From: Manihot esculenta
Lineage: Eukaryota > Streptophyta > Magnoliopsida > Malpighiales > Euphorbiaceae
Assembly (NCBI RefSeq): GCF_001659605.2
Contig: NC_035178.2
Coordinates: 786,159 to 850,158, forward strand
Reading direction: 5' to 3'
DNA length: 64,000 nt
Each line of letters starts with the position of its first letter. Within the stretch, counting starts at the first letter, position 1. The notes beneath the pieces were generated by a model. The model was given only the letters and a program-made list of their open reading frames with translations, did no database searches and was not told the DNA's origin. Position numbers and translations under genes: made by a program. This document shows positions 12,401 through 25,800 of this stretch, piece after piece.

Positions 12401-15400
12401 CTCTTGGAAAATTTTTCATGGAAAAAAGATGTTGATGTGTAAAATCTACGAGTTCTTTTTTTTCTTTCTCTTTCATATTTTCCGGTAAATTCTATAAGTG
12501 CTTCTGTAGAAGGTGACTTTTCTGATCATTTTGAATTACAAGGCGACTTCTGCATGGTATACATTGTATGAAAGGAGGTTCTTTATGTTACTAATTCATC
12601 CTCAACTTAATTATATTCATGTTAGAGGAGGCATAAGATCCAACATGTGTAACTGAAGAATGTAACATGACTAGGAATTCACCTTGAACATATCACATTA
12701 AGGTTGATAGTGAGTGATGTTATTTATTTTATTTAGGGAATGAATCAAAGTTAGGATTAAATAAATGGAACCTAATTTCTAGAGACAAACTTATCTTGAA
12801 TATGCAAATGTTGAGCTCATTAATGTGGTAATGCATGTGTGTCATCTTTTACTTAATTAGCGACAGAAGTATAGTTCTAGGCTTTCTGTTTATTTATATC
12901 TGAATATCTTACATGCTGTATAATAGGATGACTTGTTGCCAATGTTCCAACGGAAAAATCTTACACTCTCATTTTCATCGGAAAGTTCTATTGAGGAAGA
13001 ACTAAAAGGAGAAAGTACTGCAGATGCAATCACTATATTGGTAATTTTCTCCCCGGTTGAATTTTTTTTCCATATAGCTTATTGGAGTAATTATATTCCT
13101 TTTGTTTAAAAAAATGGTATTAGTTGTTCCGCGCAATGGTAAGTCCTAGACTTGCAGCCAAGAGGTTGCTTGCTGTTCTGAGATTGAGGGTCATTGCATA
13201 TTGCAAACTTGTGCGAGTGTCTGATTAAGTTCTCTCCCTCATAACTCTCTTTGGTGGAACCATAATTGTTTGGTGTTTGGTGACCTTTTCCTTGAGTTGT
13301 AGAAATATTCACATTAGTTTTTAAGTTAGTGCTAAAATTACTTCTAATCACTGAACTATATCCATGACTTGGAAATTTAAAATGTCTCAGTTTTTTCTTT
13401 TCCCCACTAGATTGAAATTCTGTTGCATTTTCACATGTATCCTTTTCTAAGTAACTTCTTTGCTGGTTGTTTTTATGTTTTTTTTTTCAGATAAGTTATC
13501 TTGTGATGTTTGCCTACATCTCTCTTACTCTGGGTGATACACCTCGTTTGTCTTCGTTTTACATTTCATCTAAGGTACATTCTTATATGTAGCTTTTAAA
13601 GTTTAAACCTTGTTTCTAAATACAGATTGTAATCCAATTTCAAATTGTTTGATCCCATTGAAACTGTTCATCCCATGCAGTTTGTACATCTTGATGGTGT
13701 CATAAATTGCTATCCAATCACATCACCATGAATGCTTGGTTTCCTATATTAAAATTTTAGCACTTTTCAAATCATTCTAGTTTTATGGTGGTTGAATTCT
13801 AGGTGTTGCTTGGTCTTTCTGGAGTTCTGCTTGTCATGCTTTCTGTTCTCGGATCAGTTGGATTGTTTAGTGCAATTGGAGTAAAGTCTACACTAATCAT
13901 CATGGAAGTCATTCCTTTTCTTGTGTTAGCAGTAAGTTTCTTCCTTTTTCCTTCTTTTAGCCTTAATTTGATTTGATGATCTAGCTATCATCTCCCTTGA
14001 GTCATGACATATTCATCTACCTAGTCTTTGCAAACCATCATTAAGCATGAGGTTCAAATAGGAACTACCAATTCTTATTGAACATTTACCTCTCTATTGC
14101 TGAGCAATTTATTTATTACTCAAGGATAAAAAACTAATGACCGTCCTATCAAATTTCTCTATTGCAATGTGTAGGACCCGCAATTGCAAATGTAGGCAAG
14201 TTAGGCTAACATGCCAACTATGACATTAGCATATTGAACTTGTTAAATTTGGGTTAGACCTAACTCATCCCAAAAGCTAGCTCAAGGGGAGGAGTGCCTG
14301 TGGTCCATATAAGAGGCACATTACCTCTGTCCACAACCTGTAGGAATATAATATTTTATTGTTGTATTTCATAATAAAGATTACAACCTATTTATATATA
14401 AAAGACGGTATTTAAACAAAAAGGAAAATCAAGTATATGATTATACAATCTCTAAAATTAAGCAACCAACTCATCTATCAATATTTACTTCCTATAATCT
14501 ATAACACTTCCTATAATCTATGACACTCCCCCTCAAATTGGAGCATAAATGTTAATCATACCCAACTTGTTACATATATAATCAACTTGTCCCATACAAC
14601 TTAGCAGATACCGATACTGAATTTGTGAACCCAACTTCTTCCAATAATTGACGTACCCACAAAACTTCACAAACGATTTTTGTCATGATTTGACATTCAG
14701 GTTCAGCACTAGAACGGGAGACCACATTTTCTCAGCTTGATAAAACGCCTTACACACATCATAAATATGAGAAATATTCCCTTTGCCAGAATGTAGAAAT
14801 TCCAAATACTCCATTAATTCTTTAACAAATTCAAAATGATTAATAAAACTAATCACCTTACTATGAATAGAATTTCGAATCCGTGAATAGTACTCGATGA
14901 ACAGTACTCGTGACTCGTGAACAGTACTCGTGAACAGTGTCCGATGAATAATTCCCGTGAACAATACCTGATGAACAGAGCCCTAAGTCTCCAAATGTTA
15001 CCCTTTACGAGTAACCCAAATGAACAGAGCTCCAAGTCTCCAAATGTTACCCTTTACGACTAACCCAAATGAACAGAGCTCCAAGTCTCCAAATGTTACC
15101 CTTTATGGGTAACCCAAATGAACAGAGCCTTAAGTCTCCAAATGTTACCCTTTTATGGGTAACCCAAATGAACAGAGCCCTAAGTCTCCAAATGTTAACC
15201 TTTTATGGGTAACCCAAATAAACAGAGCCTAAATCTCCAAATATTACCTTTTTATGGGTAAACCAAATAAACAGAGCCCTAAGTCTCCAAAAGTTACTAT
15301 TTATGGGTAACCCAAATGAATAGTATCAAAAAAAGCCTCCACCTAACACCCAAACGGCAAATGAACCGCAAATCTGACAAGAGAGCTGCAAGGCGACTTT

Positions 15401-18400
15401 GGCATCCTCTTTAGGTGAACGGTGAGAGACAAATATTATCCTAGATGGATAACACAAAAGAACAGGAATCCTGAGTCTCAAAAAATTTATAACTTGACGA
15501 GAGAGAAAAAAAATAAATCTCTACGAGAATGGCTCTGATACCATGTAGGAATATAATATTTTATTGTTGTATTTTATAATAAAGATTACAACCTATTTAT
15601 ATATAAAAGACGGTATCTAAACAAGAAGGAAAATCAAGTATATGATTATACAATCCCTAAGATTAAGCAACTAACCCATCTATTAATATTTATTTCCTAT
15701 ATTAATATATTTACTTCCTATAATCTATAACACAACCGATGTGGGATTCAACACATCCCCTCACGTCTAGAATTTTACTGGTGCGTGACATATTTATAGG
15801 AGGCCCAACATCGGATGAGAAGGCTCTGATACCATGTTAAATTTGGGTCAGACCTAACTCAACCCAAAAGCTAGCTTAAGTGGAGGAGTGCCTATGGGGG
15901 CACATTACCCTTTCCAGAACTGATGTGGGATTCAATAGAACTCATGTAAAAACTTATGATGAATGAAATCAAAATCCTATATTCTTTCTGGAAAATATTT
16001 AATTCTTTAATTTGAATATTAGATGACAAAATGAATAACTTTTCTATGATTTTGGTTATTCACCAAAAAATTTTTGGAAATTTTCATGGAAAATGTTATC
16101 TGAATGTCTATCATATCAGGTAGGGGTGGACAACATGTGTATATTGGTGCATGCTGTCAAGCGGCAGCCATTAGAGTTGCCACTAGAAGGACGGATTAGC
16201 AACGCACTTGTGGAAGTTGGACCATCTATAACTCTTGCTAGTCTATCTGAGGTGCTAGCATTTGCAGTTGGGAGTTTTATTCCTATGCCAGCATGTCGTG
16301 TGTTTTCTATGTTTGCTGGTCAGATATTTTTATCCATTTTTTAACATGCTAATCATGGGATTTCTATTTTGATATTTTTCACTTCATTTTATGGCATTCT
16401 TTATTGCAGCACTAGCCGTTCTTTTGGACTTCCTTCTGCAAGTTACTGCTTTTGTTGCTTTGATAGTTTTTGACTTTTTAAGGGCAGAGGATAAGAGGGT
16501 TGACTGTGTTCCATGTCTAAAAATTTCTTCTTCATATGCTGACTCTGATAAAGGTATAACTGCGACTTGTTTAAGTTGTATTCACATGATGAATGACCTG
16601 TATTTTATATCTTATTGTAAACTTGACATGTTTGGCATATTGTATGAAAGCTTAGGCATTGGCGGGAGAAGGCCTGGATTGCTGGCTCGATATATGAAGG
16701 TAATGTACTTAGTCGTTTCTGGAATGTTCATGGAAGTAGTCCCTTTGCTAGCTTACTTCTATATTTTCAACTGGCACTATGTGAGTATGTATGTTTTCAT
16801 TTAGATTTGCAGGACTGTAATCTAAGATATGTAAGTATTATTATATAATGATTCGAATTCCAATGTGAATATAATGTGTTTATATAAATTTATAGGTGTT
16901 TTTTTTTGCTTACAATAAGTTCTAATATGTTGAGCTTTTTTTGGTATTTGCTAGGTGGTCCATGCGCCCATGCTCAGTCTTTGGGGAGTTAAGATAGTTG
17001 TCATTTTCATCTTTATTGGCTTTGCATTGGCTAGTATCGTAAGTTGCCTGTGATTGATTCTATTCTTCCCAATTCTCCAAATTTTTAGGTCTTTCTATCT
17101 CTCAAGTTAATTTATCACATTTCTGAACCTTGTAGGCTTTATCCACTAGGGTTGAACCTGGTTTGGATCAGAAGATTGTTCTTCCACGGGACTCTTATCT
17201 TCAGGTTTAACTTCTTCAGAATTTTTTTGCAGCTTGGTGAAATGCATCCTTTGTGATGTACTATCTGTTGCTTGATTCAAAATGCAACTCTGTTTCACCC
17301 AGGGCTATTTTAATAATGCTTCAGAGTATCTCAGAATTGGTCCTCCCCTGTATTTTGTTGTGAAGAACTATAATTACAGGTAATTCAGTTCTCTTTCATT
17401 TTCTGAGATTTTCCTTTGGCTTCCAGTTTGATATTTGCTTATTCTTTATCCCCCTAATATTGGATTTAGGTTCACTTTTGTTGGTTGACAATTTATAAAC
17501 ATACTATTTGTTCCTTGATTATTGAAGAATTTGGTAGAACATGCTTCTTAGTCCAAGCTTCTACTTTTGCTTTAGAACGTGTATTTAGATTCTGAATCCC
17601 CGATTGCCTCCTTGTATAAAGTATTGAAGATTTAGTTGTCATTTCAAGGGAAGATTGTTAACAAAAAATTTAGTATTAATGCTTTCATATCTTGAGCTCT
17701 TCAAACTGATGGTGCTCTGCTCCTCAGCTCAGAATCAAGACATACAAATCAGTTGTGCTCCATTAGCCAGTGTAATTCAGACTCTCTTTTAAATGAGGTA
17801 AACCTTCCTTCTTTTTCGACTCTGATTAACGCGTGGATTCTATGTCATTTTTTCATATCAGATGTCTTCATCTGGCATCTTTGTTAATATTTCCTCATAC
17901 TGATTGGTTTATGGTTTTGATGTTAATTTATTGAAGATTAAGAATCCAATAGTGGAAAGGCATGTCTGCAGTTCACTTTTTTATTTTTTTGATATGGCAT
18001 TTTGTAGTGATGGTGCAAGTATATATCCTACATGAACAAATGGTAGAGGATCTATTGAGATATACTTCTAAGCTTGAATTTTGGAAATTTTTTCTTTTGT
18101 TTTATTTTTCAGAATCTTTCAATTACATCCTAAAACTAAATTCTGTAACCATAAACACAAAATTTGAAACTGAGGATAACATTTCAATTCTTGTGAAAGT
18201 CTATGTTACTTCTAAGCATGACATTACCTCTTGCTAAATTTTACCTTTGTTTGGACGTGTTTTCTTTGACAATTAGCTTTTATCTTCTTGCTTTTTTAGA
18301 TTGCTAGAGCATCCTTGACGCCTGAGTCCAGCTATATTGCTAAGCCTGCTGCTTCATGGCTTGATGATTTTCTTGTATGGATATCTCCAGAAGCTTTTGG

Positions 18401-21400
18401 TTGCTGTCGGAAGTTCACAAATGGGAGTTATTGTCCTCCTGATGATCAGGTCATCATCTTGCTCAACATTTAACTTATAATTATAAATGTTGGTGTGGAC
18501 TTGTGAATCCTAATATTGTAGTGACATTACTTGGCCTTTTTCTGGATATCTAACTTTTCTACTCTTTTGAGATATCATTATCTATATTTGCAATTCCTAC
18601 CTCTTAATATGCTATAGTTGATTTTTTTTTTCCAGCCTCCTTGCTGTTCCTCTGATTCAGGTTCTTGTGACCCCAGTGGAGTTTGCAAAGATTGTACCAC
18701 GGTAAGCTACATAGCATACACTAGGGAAATATCATATATATATTGTTAATTGCCTTCTAGGTAAACCATGTGTCATTTTAGATGAAAGAGGGTTCATTTA
18801 ATAACAATTTTGGAATTTTTCAGTGTTTCCGACATTCAGATTTGAATAATGATCGTCCATCTACAGCACAATTTAGGGATAAACTCCCATGGTTCCTCAA
18901 TGCTTTGCCTTCTGCTGATTGTGCTAAAGGGGGCCATGGTGCTTACACCAGCAGTGTGGAACTGGAAGGTTTGTCTAACTGGATATTCATTCCCTTATTG
19001 GTTAAAATCCATTTAAAAAAAATTCAGGAAATTCCTGCATGCAATCATACTCAAGATTTTACTTTGTGCCTTTTGTGTTTTGATGTCATATGGCAATATG
19101 TTATTTCGATAAGGTGTGAATTCTTAACATTTGTGTGATCAGGCTATGAGGATGGCGTTATTCAGGCATCATCCTTCCGCACATATCATACACCTCTCAA
19201 CAAACAGGTGATGGGTTTTCTGATGTTATAACATGCATGATATGTGTTCTTTTTCTTTTTCTTTTTCTTTTTTATCAAGTGCTTTGTCACTTACAAGGGC
19301 TGCATTTCTTTAGATCGACTATGTCAATTCAATGAAGGCTGCTCAAGAGTTCAGTTCAAGGATGTCTGACTCTTTAAAGGTAAGAATTCAATTCTGGTAG
19401 TTGATTTCACGATCTTCTTCATATTGCTTGCAATTGAAATGTATCAAGCTTTCCTGGTCAGATTTTTTTGCATTAATTTTTTCTCTGTTTCAGTTTTGGA
19501 AGCTGATATTTTTATTTTGCTATCACTAGGTTTTTACTTCCAATAATAATAAGTGAAATCGTTGATCCTCCTGGCCTTCTGATCCATAAAAATACTTGAC
19601 TTGTCCATTCATGCTCATTGCTGATTGGTGTATTGCAAAACAATATTTGACAGCGTTAGCTTTGTGTCAGTATTAAGGCTCAGTCAAATAACATTTTTTT
19701 TTTCTGGTGCAGATGGAGGTGTTCCCTTATTCAGTGTTTTATATGTTTTTTGAACAATATCTTGATATATGGAAGACAGCATTGATCAACCTGGCTATTG
19801 CAATTGGTAAGTAAGTTTTAGGGGCTGGCGCTCAACAATTAATGTATTCCAATTTTCTCAGGACATCATTGATCTGTAATATCTTGCACAATTATATATC
19901 ATTTAGTCCTGAACATTCTTGATAAAAATGCCATCTTTTATATGTTTCTTGCTATACACAAAGCTGCATTATTTTTAGTAGCTGGTTGATCTGTTGGCAT
20001 TTTAATGTTTTCATGCGTAATTTTGGTGTCTTTTAAAACCAAAACAAATAGTGTTATGGATTTCTGTAGTACTATTTCTGCATTGTTAAAACTTTTAGTC
20101 ATTTCATTGACTGGATTATTTGGTGGCATGGCAGGTGCAGTATTTGTTGTTTGTTTAGTTATCACATGCAGGTCAGCATTCTCTTCAGCCCTTGAGCAAT
20201 ATTTCCTTGAGAAAAGATCAGTGGTTCAACATATGATATGCATATACATAAGGGGCAGAAAGAGCTAATATATTTTTTGTTCTTTTTGTCGTTTAAATGT
20301 AGTTTATGGAGCTCAGCAATCATTTTACTAGTTTTGGCAATGATTGTCGTGGATCTCATGGTACCTCTTCTTGCTTGATAATGACTAATTTTTGTTTATC
20401 TATTGTAATATACTCGTTCTTTGTATATGTTTACAATTCTGGTTACAAGATGAAACTCTACCTGCTTGCATGATTGCACAGGGTGTGATGGCAATTCTGG
20501 ATATACAACTGAATGCAGTATCTGTTGTTAATCTTGTCATGTCAGTGGGCATCTCTGTCGAGTTCTGTGTACATATAACACATGCTTTCTCAGTAAGTAT
20601 CGTTTGCTCCTACTCCTTTTTCATTGCCTATATTGTTTATTTCAGTTAAAATTTATCCTACATCTGGATCTGGATATGTTTAACAAAATATTGTGATTTA
20701 GCCTCTATTTGTTTTTCTAGGAAAAACTTAATAGTTGACAAAAAGCATATAAAGGAATTCTCCTGTTTCTGAATGTAGGAACTTGATATTTTCTGGTCTA
20801 AATTTTCTCTTGGTACTATTTCCCATTTGTTGCTTTGGCTGCATGTTCTTACACGATATTTGTACAGGTTACCAGTGGAGACAGAGACCAAAGAGTGAAG
20901 GAGGCACTAGGTACAATGGGGGCTTCAGTCTTCAGGTTCTTTTTCTCCTCTTCGTCAAAGAGATACGATCTAGATTGTTGAGATCTCTTGTATTTGGGTA
21001 ACACATTTATAATAGGCTGGTATATGACCTATAGCTTTGTGGCTCATGTAAATACGTTGTCTTTGGCTTCCCATGGTGCAATACATTTTCTCTCACAAGG
21101 AAGAACTAGATTTACAAGTAATGGAGGAAAAATACAACCAAAAGAATGGCAAAAACCATTTGTCTTCTGCCTAAAGACCAAAGATGTTGATCTGCTGCAA
21201 GCATTATTCTCTTATGAACTCATCTACATTTTTTTTTTCCTGTGTAATGATGTCCTTGACAAATTTTATGTTCTTGTGATGTAACTTTGCAGTGGAATCA
21301 CACTAACAAAGCTAGTCGGTGTGCTCGTTCTGTGCTTCTCTAGGACGGAAATTTTTGTGGTCTCTGTTCTTACACTTGGCTTAGTAATGAATCAAACATG

Positions 21401-21699
21401 CAAATTCAATATTCTCTCAGTAATATTTAATATCTTGGCTTCACATGTTCTGCAGGTGTATTACTTCCAAATGTATCTGGCACTGGTGCTTCTCGGTTTC
21501 TTGCATGGGCTTGTATTCTTACCTGTAAGTTTATTAATCTTCCCCCAATTTTAGTCATTGTATGTGCGCCTCTATGGACGTGGACTTGTAAAGTCATTAC
21601 AACCACTTGCAGGTTGTTTTAAGCATGTTTGGTCCGCCTTCAAGATGTAAGCTTGTTGAAAAGACAGAAGATCGACCATCAGTTTCGTTGCAGCCATGA
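3465..21699 (+). CDS. NPC1: Niemann-Pick C1-like sterol transporter, 39 exons
   Basis: The spliced model gives 3870 nt, 1289 residues. Exons: 3465-3497, 4502-4578, 4846-4945, 5252-5359, 6180-6296, 6729-6879, 7477-7724, 7851-8039, 8256-8332, 8407-8524, 9082-9165, 9768-9863, 10025-10126, 10618-10686, 11856-11951, 12032-12139, 12927-13040, 13491-13574, 13803-13931, 16120-16318, 16410-16553, 16656-16699, 16955-17038, 17136-17204, 17303-17379, 17728-17797, 18300-18449, 18636-18701, 18824-18968, 19143-19207, 19314-19379, 19713-19806, 20135-20171, 20303-20360, 20482-20592, 20868-20935, 21293-21359, 21456-21524, 21613-21699. All phases join without a stop. Visible parts are a signal peptide (about 1-21), a Cys-rich N-terminal sterol-binding domain ([15 protein letters not shown]), membrane segments near 283-303 and 375-396, a sterol-sensing domain (about 630-815) and a C-terminal Patched-like membrane bundle. 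The family moves sterols out of endolysosomal/vacuolar membranes. All introns are GT-AG except intron 1 (GC-AG). Exon 22 uses the acceptor at 16655, because the one 5 nt upstream would give a stop. Confidence 0.93.
5721..5790 (-). repeat. Tail of an RTE-type LINE (or SINE sharing that tail)
   Basis: Read on the minus strand, the segment ends with GGATTAAGGCTTTATTGTTA followed by a TTG/TTA-rich run. This is the common 3' terminus of plant RTE LINEs (a 'GGGATTAAGGCTTTGTTGTTG'-like tail). It lies in intron 4 of NPC1. The more A/T-balanced sequence to about 5960 may be the rest of a 5'-truncated copy, but I cannot set that edge. Confidence 0.5.
11225..11594 (-). mobile_element. Solo LTR in NPC1 intron 14
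   Basis: A 370-bp segment begins TGTTGTG and ends CAAACA (TG...CA on both strands). It is flanked by a perfect 5-bp direct repeat, ATGTT, at 11220-11224 and 11595-11599. On the minus strand it carries a TATA-like stretch (near 11430-11445) and a U5-like end rich in TTTATATTCTCTTACACTC, typical of Copia LTRs. No internal region is present, so this is a solo LTR left by recombination between the two LTRs of a former element. It sits wholly inside an intron and does not touch the splice sites. Confidence 0.8.
14339..15732 (-). mobile_element. Small non-autonomous LTR retrotransposon nested in the TRIM
   Basis: Near-identical LTRs lie at 14339-14525 and 15544-15732 (187 and 189 bp; TGTAGGAATATAAT... 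to ...ACA). On the minus strand the right LTR is followed by TGGTATCAGAGCC, a primer-binding site for tRNA-Met, at 15531-15543. The left LTR is preceded by the polypurine tract TTTGAGGGGGAG (14526-14537), of Copia type. The target duplication CAACC is at 14334-14338 and 15733-15737. The roughly 1-kb interior has no gag or pol; instead it holds a 49-50 bp tandem array. The element must be mobilised in trans by an autonomous relative. The right LTR differs by a short internal duplication of TTCCTATA-type sequence. Confidence 0.88.
14974..15319. repeat. 49-50 bp tandem array, about 7 units
   Basis: Units starting AACAGAGC begin at 14974, 15023, 15072, 15121, 15171, 15221 and 15270, giving a period of 49-50 bp. 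Each holds AAGTCTCCAAATGTTACC and GGGTAACCCAAAT. Units on the right are more diverged. A shorter, degenerate repeat (GAACAGTACTCGTG-like) precedes the array at about 14880-14970. The array fills much of the interior of the small nested LTR element. Confidence 0.9.
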
Positions 21700-22809
21700 G
21701 AAGCTGGAGTTGCTGCACCTTTGGCTCTTTCTGTATTTTTTTTTTTCCTTCGTAAAAAAAGACTCCTCGAGGTGCTAAAGTTACATGTATAATTAGTGCA
21801 AAAAAAGTATATATATATATAGATATCGCTTCTGACATGTATACAACGTTTGTTTCAAAATAGAAGAAAATTGTCGAGTTTCAAAAAATAAAAAAAGAAT
21901 GTAAAGTTAGCTGATGCAGCTGTGATTGCCAATGCGTGTTAATGAGCTGGTCTACCAATTTTGGAGATTTTTTTTTTCCAATTGTTTTGGTCTATTTGTA
22001 AATCTCGTTGGCGTACATGTATGTGTATGAACTAGGGAACTAAGCGAGAACACGCATAACTTCTGTTCTTCTAAACAAAAGCAGCCGAATAATCAGACAA
22101 ATTTTTTATGGGAAAGGGTCCTTGTTGCAAAGGACAAAGGGAACATAGCAAGGGAAGAACATAGTAAACAAACGACAAACTAAATACAAAACCGCCTCCA
22201 TTCCAAATACAGTGGAATCTGATAAGATCAACAAAGCCTGAGCACTCCTGCTCTCTGTGACTTTTAGCTGTCTTAACATACAGCAGGAAGCAGAACCAAA
22301 ACAAAGCAAAAGATAAAATAAAAGGAAAAGAATGAAAATTAAAAAAGAGCGAAATAAGGAACTTATTTATCAAGATACACCACATTCGGTCCAAAAAATT
22401 TTACCTCCATTTTAAGTTTGATTAGGACATTTTACACCTGACATAGGTTTAGTTCACACCCCCACCCCCCAATCAATCGAATGTACAGACAGTATCCCCA
22501 CAGAACAGAAGCAAAATCATCAACTTCTGTCAGGCTGCAAACTTCCTATCATGTTTAGTCGTCATTTTGCAATCCTATTCACGATAGTGAATACCTGATC
22601 TCAAACAGCATTCCAAGTTCCAACTGCAATCCATAAGCATCATTCTATCAACACAGCCGTCGGGATCCTATGTTCATAGTTCAGTAGTCTGCTGCAAGGC
22701 TTCAACATTCCAACTGCTACTGTCGACTTAACGGAGAACCTCATCAACTCTAAAAGTACAACCCACTTCCAAGTTCCAATCTGATTTGGTACGAGGCATT
22801 TTACTAACA
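21700..22809. other. Spacer between convergent NPC1 and NLP genes (3' UTRs)
   Basis: NPC1 (+) and the NLP gene (-) end toward each other, so this 1.1-kb stretch should hold both 3' UTRs. A/T-rich sequence with A-runs follows the NPC1 stop (21880-21900), and a T-run is at 21969-21978. I see no additional gene; the short minus-strand ORFs at 22071-22394 lack family features. Confidence 0.6.
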
Positions 22810-25800
22810 TCATGAAAGGCCACGGCTGTTTGTAGACCTGTCCAAGAGGTGAGGAGAAATTTGCAGCAAGAGTTTAATTGTGTGGCTTTGAGATGATTGG
22901 CATAAATCAATACACTCCTCCAGATCATCATCACATGTTAATAACACCCACTCAGAGTCATCATCCAAGTACTTCAGATCATATTTATGTATATCATCTA
23001 TATTAAATCTTCTCGCAATTTCTTGCAATAGATCTTTAAGCTCCCAATTGTTTGGCATGCGAAACCTTATTTTCTCATTTCCATATGTGACCTTCACTCT
23101 CTGACCATCAATCTCTTGACATATCCGGTTGCTACTTTTAGCTAGTGGCGGAAGGTTCCCCAAATTAGGCTGTTCCCAAAGAGATTTCTGGCTTTGAGAT
23201 CTTGGCAGCAGGTTTTGTTCTTCTTGAATAGAGACATGCAGCTCTGCATCACTTTTGACCCCCTTTAACACACAATTACCTGAGTTTTCCCCAAGCATAA
23301 GATCTTTGCAGGTGGGAATGGTGAGTGTAGATGCGTGTTGCTCTGTCCCACTAGAACAGCAATGGCTTGAACTGGAACTCTGACTGGACGAGGAAGAGGG
23401 TGATTTTGGTGCAGCTACTTGGGAGCTAAAGATGCCTCCCTCAGGTTGTATGCTTGATGACTCTGGATGACCAAGCTGCTTTGAGGTTGAAAGTGGAGTG
23501 CTTCTTGATAAATTTGGAGAGGCTAGCTCAGGAAATTTTGTATAAAAGGAATCAATCTGAAAAGCACCAGAGGCACCTTGGACAGAGTCAATCACAACTT
23601 GGAGTTTCCGTAAGGAGTGGCCTACCTTCTTGATCTTTCGAGAAGGCCATCGTTTTATTCCGTGCTGCCTGCATATTCTTTTCAAGGTTGTGGGGCAAAC
23701 TGAAAATTGAAGGGGGAAAACAAAAATTAAAAAGTTGCTTAGAGTTAAAACAAATATCATAAAAAAATTACAGAGCAGCATAATTCACTCAAATGATTCA
23801 GAAGCTTCATTTCCCTTATGGAAAAGCTTATTTTAGACAAAGTCCAACCCTTTGACATTTTTGCTCAAAATGACTGCACTCAGGACATGAAACAACAAGC
23901 TTTTGGTTGCACGCCAAAGATAGTACTAAACGAGTAACTTTCCCTCTAGATTCAATTGCATTATTTACCAATAACTTGTTCCCAATAGTCATAGACATGA
24001 TTCGGCTAAGGAAGCATACTTAGCTTCATAATTACCAAATTGGCATAGGCACTGTGTATAATTTTTGTTAAGTTGTTCACATGAATGCATTACATGTATT
24101 GTGAAGCATCTAAATTGAAAAGGAATAATTTTGCAGACTCTAATCCCCCCAAATGAAAGGTCCAGCAGTAGTAAATTACAAGTAAACTCTATATCAATGA
24201 TGCTTACCACCAATACTTTTTGCAGCATCTTTTAAGCTCCCAGCAAAATATTGCCGAAGAACTTGCAAGGTGATTGTTTTCTCCCCCTTGGTTCGTCTTT
24301 TCTCTCCTGTTTTACTCACACAGACACTTGAAAAGCTACCTTCAGCAATTGCAGAATCACCGCCATATTCAACACTCACCTTTGGACTATAATCTTCTTG
24401 AGTTTGCCTGCAGTCCACAGATTTTTCATGGATGAGTAACTTTTGCTTCTCTATTTGAAAAGATGAGACAGCACTTCCACTTTGTTGGATCCCTGGGAAA
24501 CTGTCACTCCAGGATAAATTATCTCCATGATAACTTTCAGAATAAGGCTGTGTCACCCTAAACATCTCTTCATCAGGAGGTGTTCCATATGAAAGGGCTA
24601 AAACTTCACTAATTGGCAAGTCATTTTCCTCCTCTAGCTCTTTGTCTGTTACTACCCGTAAGGACTGGCATACCTCTTGTATAATGATGGACAATGAAGT
24701 AAGCATCTTCTTCTGTTCCTCTGGATCTTTGCAATCTGCAGGCAAAAAGAACTCCAGCACAAAGTCAGCTGTACCAGTGTGCACACTTCGCAGGCGAATC
24801 GCAACAGCAGCATGCAAACCAAACATCCTTGCATGGTGAGAAAGAGGATATTCAGTTTTCCCATATGAAGTTAAGTCACTTGTGAAGCAAGGTTGGTTAG
24901 TCAAGAACGCTTCTCCAGCAACTCCTTGACCTTTTAACAAGTGATGCTCAGAGCAAGCCTCTTGAAAAGCCTGGACACCAGAGTCACGTACATAGCAAGC
25001 GTGATCCACAGTCGAAACACAACGATAGTAGTTCTCATCAGAATGTCGGGACCCTCCCTTGCCCTGCTGGATGCATGGGACCCATGTTTGAGCTAATGGC
25101 AATTTATGCGTCTCACAAGCAGATTTCAGAACCTCATGGATCTCAGGTAATACAGCTTGGTAGGACGTATCACATGCCTGATGGAACAAAATAAAAAAGA
25201 AATGAAAAGTTATTAGAAAAACAATTCCTTAGTTTAAGACGTTAATTTTATTTTGCTACTTTCTTCTATTACCTTTACATGCTGCAAACTTGGCACTTCA
25301 GAACTCTGAAGATTGACTGCCTGCAAGTAAAAAGGTTTTCTCCGGTTAAAAACTCAAGTTTAAGTTAATTGTTATTGCACCTCATGTTTGATCTATATCC
25401 AACTTGGACAAGAAGCTCTGATCCTTCGCCTATGTCTTAAAAAATCAAAGAAAATTCACTTAGAAAACTGAAGAGATGCAACCCAATTATAATTATTAAC
25501 ATTGGATGGCAAAAGGCATCTTCTTAATTACAAAAAATCAAGAGAAGATACAAATATATTAACAAGGGATAGCCATAACCAGTCCTTATTAGGAAAGATA
25601 AGTTTTCATGGAAGATGGGCATAGAGAAATCTAATCTTAATGGATAATGTCTCCTGGTCCCAACATCAGGATTTAAGATATATAAAATTTCCCCCTTACT
25701 TTAGAAAGGAGTTGGTGCGTTTGGTTGAAAGAGGCAGAGAGCTACCTCCATTTGTAACCCAGGCAGTGGAAACAGAAAAAAAAAAATCCAACCTCAGCCT

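Larger units (their letters stand above)
14241..15937 (-). mobile_element. TRIM-like miniature LTR element, split by a nested insertion
   Basis: The left LTR (14241-14338, continuing 15738-15753) and right LTR (15835-15937) both start TGTTAAATTTGGGT and share the 'CTAACTCA.CCCAAAAGCTAGCT' block. The right LTR is preceded by GGCTCTGATACCA (about 15822-15834), the reverse complement of a primer-binding site for initiator tRNA-Met. A polypurine tract (minus-strand GTGAGGGGATG) abuts the left LTR. The internal part is only about 80 bp. A 5-bp target duplication, GAACT, lies at 14236-14240 and 15938-15942. Without the insert at 14339-15732 and its duplication the element is about 300 bp, as expected for a terminal-repeat retrotransposon in miniature. 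It is in NPC1 intron 19. Confidence 0.85.

Noticed and set aside
13100..13200. tRNA-like stretch (GACTTGCAGCCAAGAGGTTGC) in NPC1 intron 17
   Set aside because: It resembles the head of a tRNA-derived SINE, but no full A/B box pair, tail or target duplication could be placed.
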